Shown in pieces: positions 21,403-32,455 of a DNA stretch of 64,000 nucleotides; position 1 is the stretch's first letter, and the number at the start of each line of letters is the position of its first letter. Source of the DNA: Ryuthela nishihirai (taxonomy: Eukaryota > Arthropoda > Arachnida > Araneae > Heptathelidae). The position numbers were made by a program, and so were the translations under genes. The notes beneath the pieces are model-generated. The model saw only the letters and a program-made list of their open reading frames with translations, had not been told where the DNA came from and made no database searches. The DNA is taken from positions 65,625,901 to 65,689,900 of the forward strand of contig JAWZYU010000009.1 of NCBI GenBank assembly GCA_038380435.1, in the 5' to 3' direction.

Positions 21403-21551
21403 CCGATCAAGATCTCCTCTAATTAGCGCTATGAATATTTTTCCTCAAGACAATTTTTCCTCTAAAATTTAAATCGACGCTAAAGTGCTGATTTGTTAGT
21501 TGATATGAAATAAGTCGAGTTTATTTCATTATTTATTTGGTTAAATTTATC

Positions 21552-22479
21552 CTGGCTTATTCTTTTAAAGTTCAGCTCAGCTTAATGCCTTGCACAACAC
21601 TGCAGCCACTCTAATATTTAATACTGACGAATTTCTGAATTAACATCCAGAATAAGTAATATTACCAAAATGTAACTAATACTTTAAAATTATTATAAAT
21701 ATCTATATATTTTTAATTTATTTAAAGTTTTATTCAACTATTATGAACTTTGAATAATTGATCTATGTGATACAAAACAATTTGCACTGCTTTGCACATG
21801 CTGCTTCCGGTAAAAATCAGGCAGCGCATGCTCAGAAAATCTACTTTGAATAATGGACTTAAATGAGGAATTTTCTAAAATGTCTTAGTCATTTCTGATT
21901 CTGAAAAAAATATATACTAAAAAACGTTTCAGCCTGCAAACATGTGATTGGTGACCAAAGAACGGATCACAGGTTTTTGTGGCAGATTTTTACAATGGTT
22001 TAAAAAAAAAATATTAACAGAGATGGATTCACTCTACTCAGTTACAATTATTCTAAGCAGAAAATTAATAGACTTTCTATTTACTTTTTTATATATATAT
22101 ATTTGTTTTTACACTACTTTAAAAAAATGGTTTCAATCAGTCAAGTACTAGATCTGACAAAGGAAAAGCTCAGACAAGTAAACTAGTAGTGGAGTTTTTC
22201 TTTGTGTTGTTCAATAATGGTAGTAAATCATTGTGCATAGTTTGTAAAGCTTGAGTCACAATTCAGAATGGCACTATAAAATAAACCAGTCTTATATGGG
22301 TGAAACTTTTTTAATGGGAGTGGCCAAAGAGTGAATTATATGACTAATTGATGGCGAAAACAATTTAAAAATTGTCGGGGAAAAATTTAAAAATATTTCT
22401 CCTTAAAAAAATGCTGTTATGAAAAGAGCCAGTAACCACAAAAGCAATGTTTCAAATTCAATAAAATTCGATGGATCCA
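21552..22479. other. No gene seen
   Basis: AT-rich with a TA microsatellite at about 22090-22105. The open frames have no recognisable domain. Confidence 0.45.
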
Positions 22480-23560
22480 TGTCCAATTCTTTACTTTTGG
22501 GTGCTGATGAAGCAAGGAACATAAGTGATTTGCATAGTTCAGCTTTTTTTTAATCTGCATTGTAAATGATGTATTTTGCATTATAGAAAAACTTTTAGGA
22601 CTGAAAACTGGTCATAGCATTAAATTAAATGACAGTTTTATAAAAATCAAAGCCTGCGTTTGAAAAAAAATTCTGACTATAAAAGGAAGCTTATGCACTG
22701 ATGGTGTGCAAGAATGTTGGCTCGGCAACCATATAGAAAAGATTCTTGAAAAGACCTTTATTGAAATATCACTTTACTACTCATTAGGAATCTTTGTGTG
22801 AGAAGTTAGAATTGGGTCATATTATGACCACTGAGGTAAATTAAATCCATGCTCACGATCCTACAAAGTTTCAGGAATTCCTGGAAGGTGAACTATTTTT
22901 ACATTACAAAGTAAAATGGCTATCAAAAGGAAAAGCACCGTCTTAGTTATGAGTCTAAAGCATCAAAAATTAAATTAGAAGAGAAAAAAAAAGGAATGCC
23001 TTTTAAAAGAAAAGGATGAATTAGAAAATGAATGCAAATTACTAGATAATAATGAAAGTTTAAATGACTTTTCTTGTTTAAATCACATTACAGACACCTG
23101 AACAATTCAAAATTCCAGTTCCAGAAAAAATTCTTTTCCAAATTTCTGCAATCATGTTGAAGATTTCTAACTGAAATTTGTTCAAAATTCAGTTAAGAAT
23201 ATAACATTACACACTGTTGCCATTTATATGGTAGAGCTGAACCTATTGCAGTTGACTTCAACTAGTACAAAAAAAAATAAAAACAGTATCACTGAGGTAT
23301 AATTTTGAAAATAGATTCAAAGATGTCAGAGCCAAACAATATATTTCTGTTCACAACACTTTTACTTTTTCAGAAATTACTATAATTTTTGCTTATGAGT
23401 CTGTATAAAAGGAAATAACCGAGCTGAAGCGTAACCCTATTTTGGAAATCTAGAAAACAAAGCATCAAGACTGCCTTTTGGAAATCATTATTTCAAATCC
23501 ATTCCTCAATTTTTAGGCCTTTGCATTGTGTCAGGTATGTAAATTTCGCAATAAACATGC
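22480..23560 (+). pseudogene. Possible decayed hAT-type transposase
   Basis: Across several frames the plus strand reads 'LCTDGVQECWLGNH' and later 'KFQEFLEGELFLHYKVKWLSKGKAPS'. These resemble two landmarks of hAT/ZBED-like transposases (C-T-D-G-A and 'LLLHTEVRWLSRGKVL') in the right order and spacing. Many stops and shifts separate them, and no terminal repeats or duplication could be defined. The call rests on these two short matches. Confidence 0.4.
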
Positions 23561-23923
23561 ATGTGAATAAACATTCTCAGCAAATAAAGTTCATTAAAAC
23601 TAAATACTGATCAAGACTCAGAGAAAAATATCTTTTTGATCTTCTATAGTTGGCAACATCCAAATTGGAGCTAGATATGCAAAATACAAGTGAGGAAAAA
23701 CTTCAAAAATTAAATTGATAACAAGAGTATTTTCTTCTTTTATTTCAATTTTTGCTATTATTTCTTTAAATATTTTAAAATATGTTATACATATACACCA
23801 AAGAGCCAAAACATGACTACCTGCCTAATACGAAGTTGGTACTCTACATGCTACCAAAACAGCTCTTACCCGGTGAGGCATGGATGCTACAAGATTTCTA
23901 AAGATGTCTTGTGGTATCTGGTA

Positions 23924-24372
23924 TCAACACATAACCAGCAGATCCTTCAACTCTTGTAAGTTATGTGGTTGAGTCGCGGTAGATCGGATATGCTGTTCCA
24001 ACACAAACCACAAATGCTCGATTGATGTCTGTGGAATTTGAAAGCCAGGGCAATACCTGGAAGTCTTCCTATGTTCCACGAACCATTCTTGAACAATCCA
24101 AGCAGTGTGGCATGGCGCATTATCCTGCTGAAAGAAGGCACTATTAGAGAGGAATACCTTTGCCATGAAAGGATGTACCTGATCTGCAATGATGTTCAGG
24201 TAGGACACTTCCTCCACCGGCTTGTTTTCTTCCAATGGTGCATCCCGGTGCCAACACTTCCCCAGGTAGACAACGTACCATGTGAATGGCGGGGTACATG
24301 TGCAACAGGAAACAAGATTCATCGGACCAGACAACCTTCCAATCATTCTTCAGTTTTGATGCTCGCATGCCC
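23924..24372 (-). pseudogene. Tc1-like DDE transposase relic
   Basis: The minus-strand frames read 'WKVVWSDESCFLLH' (first catalytic D), 'PGEV...PGCTIGRKQAGGGSV', then 'AFFQQDNAPCHTAWIVQEWF' (second D) and 'TSIEHLWFVLEQHIRS' (the IEHLW box with the third acidic residue). The residues before IEH are degraded (IPQTS where relatives have SPDxNP). At least one frameshift lies between the first and second blocks. The N-terminal DNA-binding part is not recognised. Confidence 0.82.
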
Positions 24373-24374
24373 AT

Positions 24375-24985
24375 AGGGGACCACCTTGTCGTGGTGGGGG
24401 GGCCTAGGGCCCAGCAACCCGGCTGAGGAGGCATTGCCGGTCGGGATGATCCCTAGCTGGAGCAGGCCAGAGGATTTGCCGGCTGTAGTGGGCACCAGCT
24501 GGAGCATTCCAAGGTTTTGCCGGTTGGGGTGGCCCCCGGCTGGAGCATTGCTGAAGCCACCCGAGGTTGAAGACGCTGCTGGCCGGCTTGATTGCCGGTC
24601 GGGTGGTGACGGCGTTGGAGACCTCACCTCTCAGGAGACCTGTGTGGTCTGTTCGACGGCTCTGCCGAAAGGTCTGAACCCGCCTCTAGGCACGAGCTGT
24701 CCAAAAAGTCTGGGTCTTACTAAGAGTCTCCACCCCGGGTGCCGATCGAGCCTGGATCTTTATATCCTTGCACATTTGCAAACCGGGGAATAGATTAAAG
24801 TAAGGTTTCTTCCGGTGGTCAGCTTTCCTTCTATAGGACTGCTGCCATGTGAGGCCGGGGTTGAGGTGCGCCTATAGGGCGTATTCCTTGCCCCCGGCTC
24901 TAGATAGTCATGGCTTTTCTTAAACCAGGTAGTGCTGTCAGGCGGAACCGGTAATTGCCGTGGTTGCACAAGATCGCAACATAGA
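24375..24985 (+). mobile_element. GC-rich insert, possibly a LINE 5' leader
   Basis: About 610 bp far richer in G and C than anything around it. The uninterrupted sibling copy shows the host sequence as 'gcccattgtaggc'; here it is split after 'gcccat' and resumes at 'ccattgtaggc', so 'ccat' is duplicated. The insert opens with ccaccttgtcgtggtgg (a CCACC/GGTGG hairpin). I associate this motif with 5' regions of some non-LTR retrotransposons, and the 5' leader of LINE copy B has a related ccttctcgtggtgc. Open frames on both strands (94-135 codons) are products of high GC and not genes. The class is uncertain. Confidence 0.5.
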
Positions 24986-25526
24986 GATCCATTGTAGGCG
25001 CTTTCGTACGTGAACCGAGGCTAGCACATGCACTTGGAGCAGCCTGCGGCTATGTAGCCGTTTTCAGTAGGGTTCAATGTACTGTATGTTGTGACACATT
25101 ACTCCTGTCACCAGGATTCAAATTACGGGCGAGTTGAGCCACAAGATCCCTTCTGTTGGGTCGTACCATATGGTATAGCCTTCATTCACCTCTAGCATCA
25201 ATGAGCCATGGTCGGCCCACACCTTGACGGCAGTTCGTGGTTTCCCCCCTCGGACCACTTTTTGAAGGTACTAATCATGGCTGACCATGAGCACCCCACA
25301 AACCTTGCTGTCTTGGAAATACTCTGACCCAGTCATCTGACCATTAGAATTTGGCCTTTGTCAAACTCACTCAAGTCCAGGCTTTCCCATCTGAAGAACA
25401 AGAATAACACTGATTAACAGAGCTCAGTATCAGGTGTTATACTGTTTCATGACTTTCACACGTTCCATCATTTACTTCAATTTGCATCAAGACATGCTGG
25501 TCATACTGTTTTGGCTCTTCGGTATA
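24986..25526 (-). mobile_element. Tc1-like copy 1, 5' portion beyond the insert
   Basis: Continuation of the Tc1-like element. It aligns base for base with 44655-45000 of copy 2 at first (tgtaggc, catgcacttggagc, ttactcctgtcacca, cggaccact), then extends further to the inverted terminus at 25526. It would encode the transposase N-terminus on the minus strand but has no open frame. Confidence 0.7.
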
Positions 25527-25844
25527 TTTCTGGTGAACACAGCACCCCCTATATAACATGGTTTCGTTCTAACACTGTTAGAGAATTGCAGCAAACATCA
25601 CACAACACAGTATTTTTTAGTTTTTGTGAGGTTTGATACCATTAAAAATTGTGACTTTTAAATGCGCAGTTCCAATTCCAATTTTTGCACCTTAGGCTGC
25701 TTTTGTCAATTTATCAATCACAAACATGCCCAATTAATTCCGTACCACTTCAGACGTTAGGAAAGGTTAAAGTGAGAAAACATTTTCAGAAAACTGAGGT
25801 TTTCAGATTATGTGAAGATTGAAGAAAGCAATTCACAATCAGGG

Positions 25845-26083
25845 TTGGGTTGTTTTACCTCTGAGCGGCACTTTTTTGCACACCATGGGCTAAATGGCAA
25901 GGTCACATGGACCCCGAAGGTTCAGAGAAGGTTGGGGGAGGGGACCCACTGGAACAGCTGTTGGGAGACAGATGGTAACCTCCCGTCAAGGCCACCCAGC
26001 GTGTTCTTTAACGTGCACAGGGTATGGCTCTCCCGCACACGGGGCCACGGCTTAACGTTCCATCCGACGGACGGCGGCCTTTC
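25845..26083 (-). mobile_element. SINE family B, 5'-truncated, inside the Tigger-like element
   Basis: Minus-strand 3' two thirds of family B, stopping at 'ggcggcctttcc'. A perfect 15-bp duplication, caattcacaatcagg, lies at 25830-25844 and 26084-26098. This proves insertion after the Tigger-like element had settled, and 5' truncation during reverse transcription. Confidence 0.93.
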
Positions 26084-26319
26084 CAATTCACAATCAGGAC
26101 ATGGTCGTTTCAAATGCTGCAGTGAAGCTTGCCATCTCTAAGACTAAGAGGCGTGGAAAAAACTTTTTCAAAAGCCAAAGTTTAAAAGTTTTTTGTACGA
26201 TTATTTTGTTATTTATTTGATTCTTAATAAATTTTTCCAGGTACGTATTACTAAACTTTGTTCTTAAGAACTGTATTAGAATAATTTTTTTGCTGTGAAT
26301 TAAATTCTAACCCTAAGTT

Positions 26320-27908
26320 ATGCCTAATGAAAGTAAAAAAAAAACACTGCTCAAAAGAAACTTTATTTCTCTAGAATCAAAGATACAAATATTGGATCAT
26401 CTTAAAAAAGGAGAAAAGGTATCATACATTGCAAAAAGTTTAAATTTAAATGAAGCAAAATTCTGGACGATAAAGAAAAATTAACAGGAAATTTGAACTG
26501 CTGTTGTTGCGGGATCATCCATTTCCATACATATGACAGCTAGTTCCCAAAAGCTAATAATTAAGAAAATGGAAAAAGCACTCAGTATTTGGACTGACAG
26601 TAGCAGTAAGAAGCAGGGCTCATTAGACAGCAATGCAATTAAACAAAAAGCACTAAAATTTATAAGCATTTAAAAGAAAATGGACGACCTAATATTAACC
26701 CGGAGTTTGTTGCCAGTAAAGGTTGGTTTGAACAATTTAAAAACTGCTTCTCATTACATAAGAATTTAAAATGTGCATCGGTTAATAATAAAGCTGCCAA
26801 AAGGTATCCAGAGGAATTTAAAAAAAATATATTAAAGAGCACAGATACACACCACATCAAGTTTTCAATGCTGATGAGAGATGTCTTCGGTGGAAAAAAA
26901 TGCCCAGCAGAACGTTTATTTCAAAAAATGAGAAAACTGTACCAGATGTTAAGACATCAAAGGACTATGTAACATTACTTATGTGCAATAATGCATCAGG
27001 CGATTGCATGATAAAACATATGCTAGTTTATAGATCCTCTAATCCTCATGCAATGAAAAGTGTAAATAAAACCTGTTACTGGTATATTAGAATGCAAATA
27101 AATTTTTTTTGGGTAACTGCTGATTTATTTAAAGAATGGTTTCTAAATTGTTTTGTACCAGCTGTGGAAAACTATTTAAAGCAGAAAAATAAATATTTCT
27201 AAGTTTTATTACTATTGGATAATGCACCAGGCAATCCAAAATATTTAAGTCATCCAAAAGTTGAAGTAATGTTCCTACCAGAACTTCTTTAATCAGCCAT
27301 TAAATCAAAACATTATATCTATCTTTAAAATTCATTATATGAGAAAATCGTTACAATGGATTTTGGGGAAAAATTGATTCCGAATATATTGATGTGATGG
27401 AGGCATGGAAACATTTTTCAATTGTGGATTGTGTCGGAAACATCAACATTAAATGTGTGTTGGAAAAATGCATGTCCAAAGTCAGGATATATGGTCGAAC
27501 TGGCAGAAAATGGAATTGGTGTGATAGTAGAACTTGGTAAGAGGGGAAGGTTTTGATGATATGACTACTGAAGACGTTCAAGAATTACTGATAGAAAAAG
27601 AGGCTGGCAAAGCGGATTTGATGGAAATGGCATTGGAGGTAAACAAAATCAATTCAGAGGAGGATAGCACAGATGAAAATTCTGAATTTCCAAATTTTAC
27701 ACTAAAAGGTATATGGAAAGGCCTAAACTCAGCTGAGCAATTAGAATCTTATTTTTTTGAATGCAGATCCTTTGACTGAAAGAGGCACAAAGTTCAAAAG
27801 AGAACTTCAAAAAGGCTCAACTTCATACCATGAAATTTACGAAGACCCATCAAGCAAAAGAAAACAACCCATCTTACTGATTATTTAAAGAAAACAGAAG
27901 ATATATGA
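26320..27908 (+). pseudogene. Tigger/Jerky-like transposase pseudogene
   Basis: Starts MPNESKKKTLLKRNFISLES and continues with a CENP-B-type HTH ('KIQILDHLKKGEKVSYIAKS'), a second DNA-binding segment ('GWFEQFKNCFSLHKNL') and the DDE_1 core: 'VFNADE' (first D, about 26873), 'LLLLDNAPGNPKYL' (second D, about 27218) and 'SLIQPLNQNIIS', where relatives have P-M-D-Q-G, so the third D appears as N (27303-27305). The C-terminus is acidic ('MTTEDVQELLIEKEAG', 'NADPLTERGTKFKRELQ'). Several stops and frameshifts, including TAA inside the HTH region near 26480, rule out function. Confidence 0.85.
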
Positions 27909-28247
27909 AATTTAGATGTTGCAGATAAAAGTTCAGAAGGTGAAGATATTCTGCAACAGCGAAAACGTTCCGTTTGATTGTGCTTAGCAGCAATGAAGAG
28001 GAAGAAATTAAATGAACGCACATTATCTGAAATATATGTACCACAGTTTGCAAGATGTTTGTTCAGTTATTACTATTTTTAATAAAAACTAAGCTTCCAA
28101 TAGTTATAAAAATAAAATGGTGTACTTTTGTTAGCTTTTGGAATATAACCCTCCTTTTACTACTGGTTCTTAGTCCCATATAACACGGTTTCACACTACA
28201 CAAGATTTTATAGGAACTTAACTACCATGTTATATGAAGGTTACCTG

Positions 28248-28677
28248 CATATGGCATCCTAGAAACAAAAGTGAAAATAAATCAGTTCATATTTTGGATA
28301 AGTGATAACTTTTTTTTTTCTACTAACTGTATTTCATGCTGTGTCCTAGATTTAAGACAATTGTCAATTTAACTCACAGAACAAAAAGGGTGCACCACTG
28401 TGTAGCAAGAAATCATAAAAAAGTTTACACAAAAAAAATATAAACCAAACAATAGTATAATTACCATTTTTGAGATATTAAATATTAATACACGTAGTCC
28501 CTGAATAATGTGGCAGTTGTTTCTGAAAAAAGATTGAATAAGCTGGTCTATCATTGGTCATAATTTTTTCATTAAGAAATTTGGGCCATATCAATCAATA
28601 TTTAGTTTTTAATTCTTACTTCTGCATTATCATTGTACTATTTTTTATTAATGCACTGTATTTTTTAAATATGCATA
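28248..28677. other. No gene seen
   Basis: AT-rich; the open frames are low complexity. Confidence 0.45.
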
Positions 28678-29195
28678 CTGAACAGAAAATGGAAACAGTT
28701 CCATGTTATCTCAATAAAAAATCACATTTACAGTTCAATAACTTCTTCAATATGGTTTTTAATGAAAAATTTATCTAAAGATAAATTAAAGATTTCAATG
28801 AAATCTATCTAATTTCGATTTTGAACAATATTTGTTCAGAATTCAAAGTCATGAATGCTGGAATATATTTAACAGGCTACAAAAAATTTACCTCAAAATT
28901 AAATTAAAACATTAAAACAGTTTGAGATCATAGAGATCTAATGGAGTACTAGGTACATTGCACCCAGTACTGATCTCTTAACCTGTTTTAATTAAATTTT
29001 GGGGTCAATTTTTTGTATAACTCTTTGAATACTAAACAAATATTGCTTAAAATCAAGATTTAGGTAGATTTGACTGAGATCTTTAATTTATATTTAGATA
29101 TATTTTTCATTAAAAATCGTATTGAAGAAGTTATTGAGTTCTGAATGTGATTTTCTATTGAGATGTCATGAAACTGTTTCCATTTTTCTGTCCAG
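28678..29195. mobile_element. Palindromic TA-flanked MITE, copy 2
   Basis: Same family as 13498-14007: ends CTGAACAGAAAATGGAAAC and its inverse ending TTTCTGTCCAG, with TA at 28676-28677 and 29196-29197. The arms pair over nearly the entire length ('ttatctcaataaaaaatcac', 'cttcaatatggtttttaatg', 'tttgttcagaattcaaa'), with the centre near 28940. The shared interior with copy 1, including 'aacaggctacaaaaaa', makes this a bona fide dispersed family. Confidence 0.85.
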
Positions 29196-32100
29196 TATCT
29201 ATATGTTATCCATTAAAATCATTTACTGAGAAAGCAAACAGTTTTTACTTTAAAATGTTTTTTAATACGTAATAATAATAGATTCTAAAGATGTAAATAA
29301 AGAAGAAATTGTTCCAATTTTTCACACTCACAAACAGAAAGGAAATAAAAGTATAGTAGATAACAAATACAGCAAAGAAACATTAAATTGCAAGAGATGG
29401 CGAAACAGAAAGTGATGCAGGTCTACTGAAACTGGCACAAGGCAAAGCAAAGATTGTGTGGCTTCCTTTGTAAAATGTCTGGGACTATAGTGATATTTGC
29501 AAAATTTATCTTGCATGTGAATTGCATTAAAATGAATTCATGATCTGGGGACTACCTGTAGTGAAATTCCTATTTCAATTGATTTGCAATATTTAATAGA
29601 GAATTTTTAAAGTAGGATAAGAAAATATAACACCATTGCAATTCAGGATTCTTAATAATTTAATATTCTCTAGTTTCACTATATTTTTCACTGTAATCAA
29701 TAATTGTTAACACTTTTTGATTAAAGTTGGATTAGAATTAGTGTATATAAATATGGCATTATTAATAGCCTCTCAAAATCACTTTAATAATAGTGACAAA
29801 TTAACAATTGTTCTACACTACTACCATAAGACTGGTTCTCTAAGAACAGACTTCCAGTTAAACTACAGTATTCCGTAAAGAGAAATATTTTGTAGTAGGA
29901 AAAGACTGAGATGCAAAATTATTCCTTCATCTTCCCTGTGAAAAATCTCACTTTGTGGGAACCAACTACAACTCATTAATGCATGATTACAGAATTTATG
30001 AATTGATGGAACATATTCACACAATTATACCCCTTAGGAATGCACATTATATAAGCCAAGCCAACTCTGCTCTGTTACACAGAATGCAACAAAGCTTAGA
30101 AGTAGTTAATTGAAGATGGAAGAGTCCTGAAATTAAGTAGTGTTATTACCAAGTTTGCACTATTTGTGTGTACAATTGAGTTAACTCTAATTTTCCCCCA
30201 TGTTCCACATTAACCAGCTTGGTTGTTATGTTACATTTACATATCACAGCAGTCAACAGTGTCATTAGAATATTGTTTTGTTGAAACACACTTCCATCCA
30301 ATGGTTTGTCAGTTTCCCTCTTTTCTGTAGAGCACACTGATCCAGACTCCAAGGACTTGGATTTTGTGCTAAATTGCCTCATTACAATAAGAAAGGGAAA
30401 ATCTCATACGGATATTCATAATTACTTCTAAGCTGTAATTCTGCTCCAATTATCTCAATGATGATTCTTTTTAACAGTTGTTGATGATAGTTTCATAGAA
30501 AAGTTCTTTGAAATTTAATATAGAAAACATAATTTGTTATTGCCAACATGAAATAATTACATATAAGTTCAGAATTTTTACTACTGAACTGATACTTGGT
30601 AACAAACATCAATGGATAGAAAAATAATGCTGATGCATAATCATTATCCAATAATAAGGAAAATTATGCTTCTCAAGCAGGATCAATACGGAAAACGGAA
30701 AAATCCTCTTAAATATGGGATTTCCCAAGAAATAGGATAAAGTTGGCAACCCTTGTCTAAGGTCCCCATCACTTTAATCCATAAACTATATGACGTTTGA
30801 TATAATTTTCATTGATAATATATGTGCCTATTAGTAAGATCAAACAGCATGTGATATTAATTTTAATGGAAATATTAAAACATATTTTTGATGTATTTTA
30901 AAATTTTAATATCCTTTAATTTAATATAAGATAATAATATAAGATTTAATTTGATATAATTTTGGAACCTAATATAATATACAAGCTCTGAATGCATGAA
31001 GTCCACATATTTGTGTGCTGCATCATTGATCTATGCGCCTAATGGTTTCAGGTATCAGTAATCCCATAAATATATTGGAAGCATTTTATTCACAGTTTCT
31101 ATCTAACATAGTGGTGTATCATGACTTGTTGAATGAGAGAAGCAATTTTTAAAAGCAATGGTGATAATGGATCAGAATTTTGTTCTAATAAATAACAATA
31201 GTTACAAAATTACTTGACTTTTATATCAACAGGTTTATATTTTATGTTAATATGAAACATATTAAATACTTTTGTTTAATTATCAGTTACATATAAAGGA
31301 AAAATTGCTTTCTTTGCTTTCATGCATCCTTTAATACTGTTCTGCACTGTGATAGAGTGGATGGAGGGAATAGGTACTGTTGACAAAAATAGCTTCATTC
31401 CAGACTGGAGATCAGTTGTGTATATTACTGTAGTTTTGAGGGCACTCTGCCTCAAAATTCTTCTTCAGATAACATTGCACGTGATCTGGCTAGCTGTTAT
31501 CATGACTTAACAATGACTATAACAGAATTAATTATTCATAATTTCATTTATACCGAAATTTATATTTATTGCATTTCTCTGCTATAAGGATCCCACCATT
31601 TCTTATAATGGGGACGAAATTTTAGTGTATAAGCTGCAAAAATCAATAATTTATATATTCAGTAGATGAAATGAAGGAAGCAAGATGATCATGGCAATGC
31701 TCCTAAATGTTAAAGGATCATCAGGAGCTCAAGCAAAACCATTTAAAGGCACTTTGGATAACAAACTGGTGATTGAGCATATTGTAAATTTACAGAGTGC
31801 TTGCTTTGTTGCATTTAAAATAATGGATCTTATCTAGTAGTTATTTTCTCTGACACAGACATTTTTCATTGACTAGAAAACTATTGGTCAACAATGCATC
31901 ATGACATATGTCATGCACCTTTATTAATGTACCTGTATATTTAAGTTGTACGAGAAACTTAAAATTGCACTGTGTGGAATAGAAGATGCAGTAGTAAACT
32001 TGTATGAAAACACACTCAAAACATGTGACACAGTGAACATGTATCATATAATTTTTTAAACTTATGAACACTGTATAGTTTGAAAATATGAAAACAAAAA

Positions 32101-32205
32101 TCTGATGCTTCATTTTTGTTATTAGATGACTGCACTTCAGTTATTATGTCATCCATGTATTAGAAGTTGCAATTTTATCATTTTAAAAAATTTCCTTTTT
32201 AAGAA
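29196..32205. other. No gene seen over 3 kb
   Basis: AT-rich, apparently single-copy sequence. Open frames up to 90 codons show no domain. I found no RNA gene or repeat. It lies downstream of the minus-strand GABPA gene. Confidence 0.5.
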
Positions 32206-32455
32206 TTTGGGTTGTTTTACCTCTGAGTAGCACTTTTTTTGCACACCATGGGCTAAATGGCCAGGTCACATGGACCCCGAAGGCTGAGAGAAGGTTGGGG
32301 GAAGGGACCCACCGGAACAGCTGTTGGGAGACAGATAGTAGCCTCCCGTCAAGGCCATCCAACGTGTTCTTTAACGTGCACAGTTATGGCTCTCCTGCAC
32401 ACGGACCCATGGCTTAACATCTCATGCAACAGATGGCGGCCTTTCCAAGCCCCCC
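32206..32455 (-). mobile_element. SINE family B, 5'-truncated, minus strand
   Basis: The 3' two thirds of family B ('gggttgttttacctctgag' to 'ggcggcctttccaagccccc'). It ends in a C run then a T run at 32450-32470, and a short 'tttttaag' occurs on both sides as a possible target duplication. The head is missing. Confidence 0.85.

Larger units (their letters stand above)
20962..21537. mobile_element. Compound inverted-repeat element with two tRNA-like cores
   Basis: The 14-bp direct repeat tggttaaatttatc flanks the unit (20948-20961 and 21538-21551), so it arrived as one piece. Order: a terminal arm ('aatcagcactttagc', 'aaattttagaggaaaaattg'); tRNA-like core 1 on the minus strand; about 110 bp of spacer; a second arm ('aataatgaaataaactcga' plus the same arm sequence); tRNA-like core 2 in the same orientation; then the inverse of the arm running out through 'aagtcgagtttatttcatta'. 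Core 2 is thus enclosed by inverted arms of about 100 bp. A long target duplication fits retroposition better than cut-and-paste, while terminal inverted repeats are unusual for a SINE. I do not recognise the family. Confidence 0.72.
23794..25526 (-). mobile_element. Tc1-like element, copy 1, carrying a GC-rich insertion
   Basis: The ends are inverse of each other: left TACACCAAAGAGCCAAAACA and right (reading inward) TATACCGAAGAGCCAAAACA, next to TA-rich flanks. A minus-strand transposase relic occupies 23924-24372. The family recurs at 44033-45010, and comparison with that copy shows that 24375-24985 is an insertion. Decay is substantial. Confidence 0.8.
25540..28247 (+). mobile_element. Tigger/pogo-like DNA transposon, decayed
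   Basis: The terminal inverted repeats are recognisable though diverged: left CAGCACCCCCTATATAACAT and right (inverted) CAGGTAACCTTCATATAACA, each continuing with ATGGT. The interior encodes a Jerky/Tigger-type transposase on the plus strand. A SINE B (25845-26083) lies in the 5' leader with its own 15-bp duplication. The left end begins 14 bp after the Tc1-like element ends. Confidence 0.82.

Noticed and set aside
24343..24969. Open frames of 69-135 codons on both strands with a proline/glycine-rich composition
   Set aside because: They lie in the GC-rich insert, where stops are rare in every frame. No domain or codon bias favours one strand, and they run across insertion boundaries.
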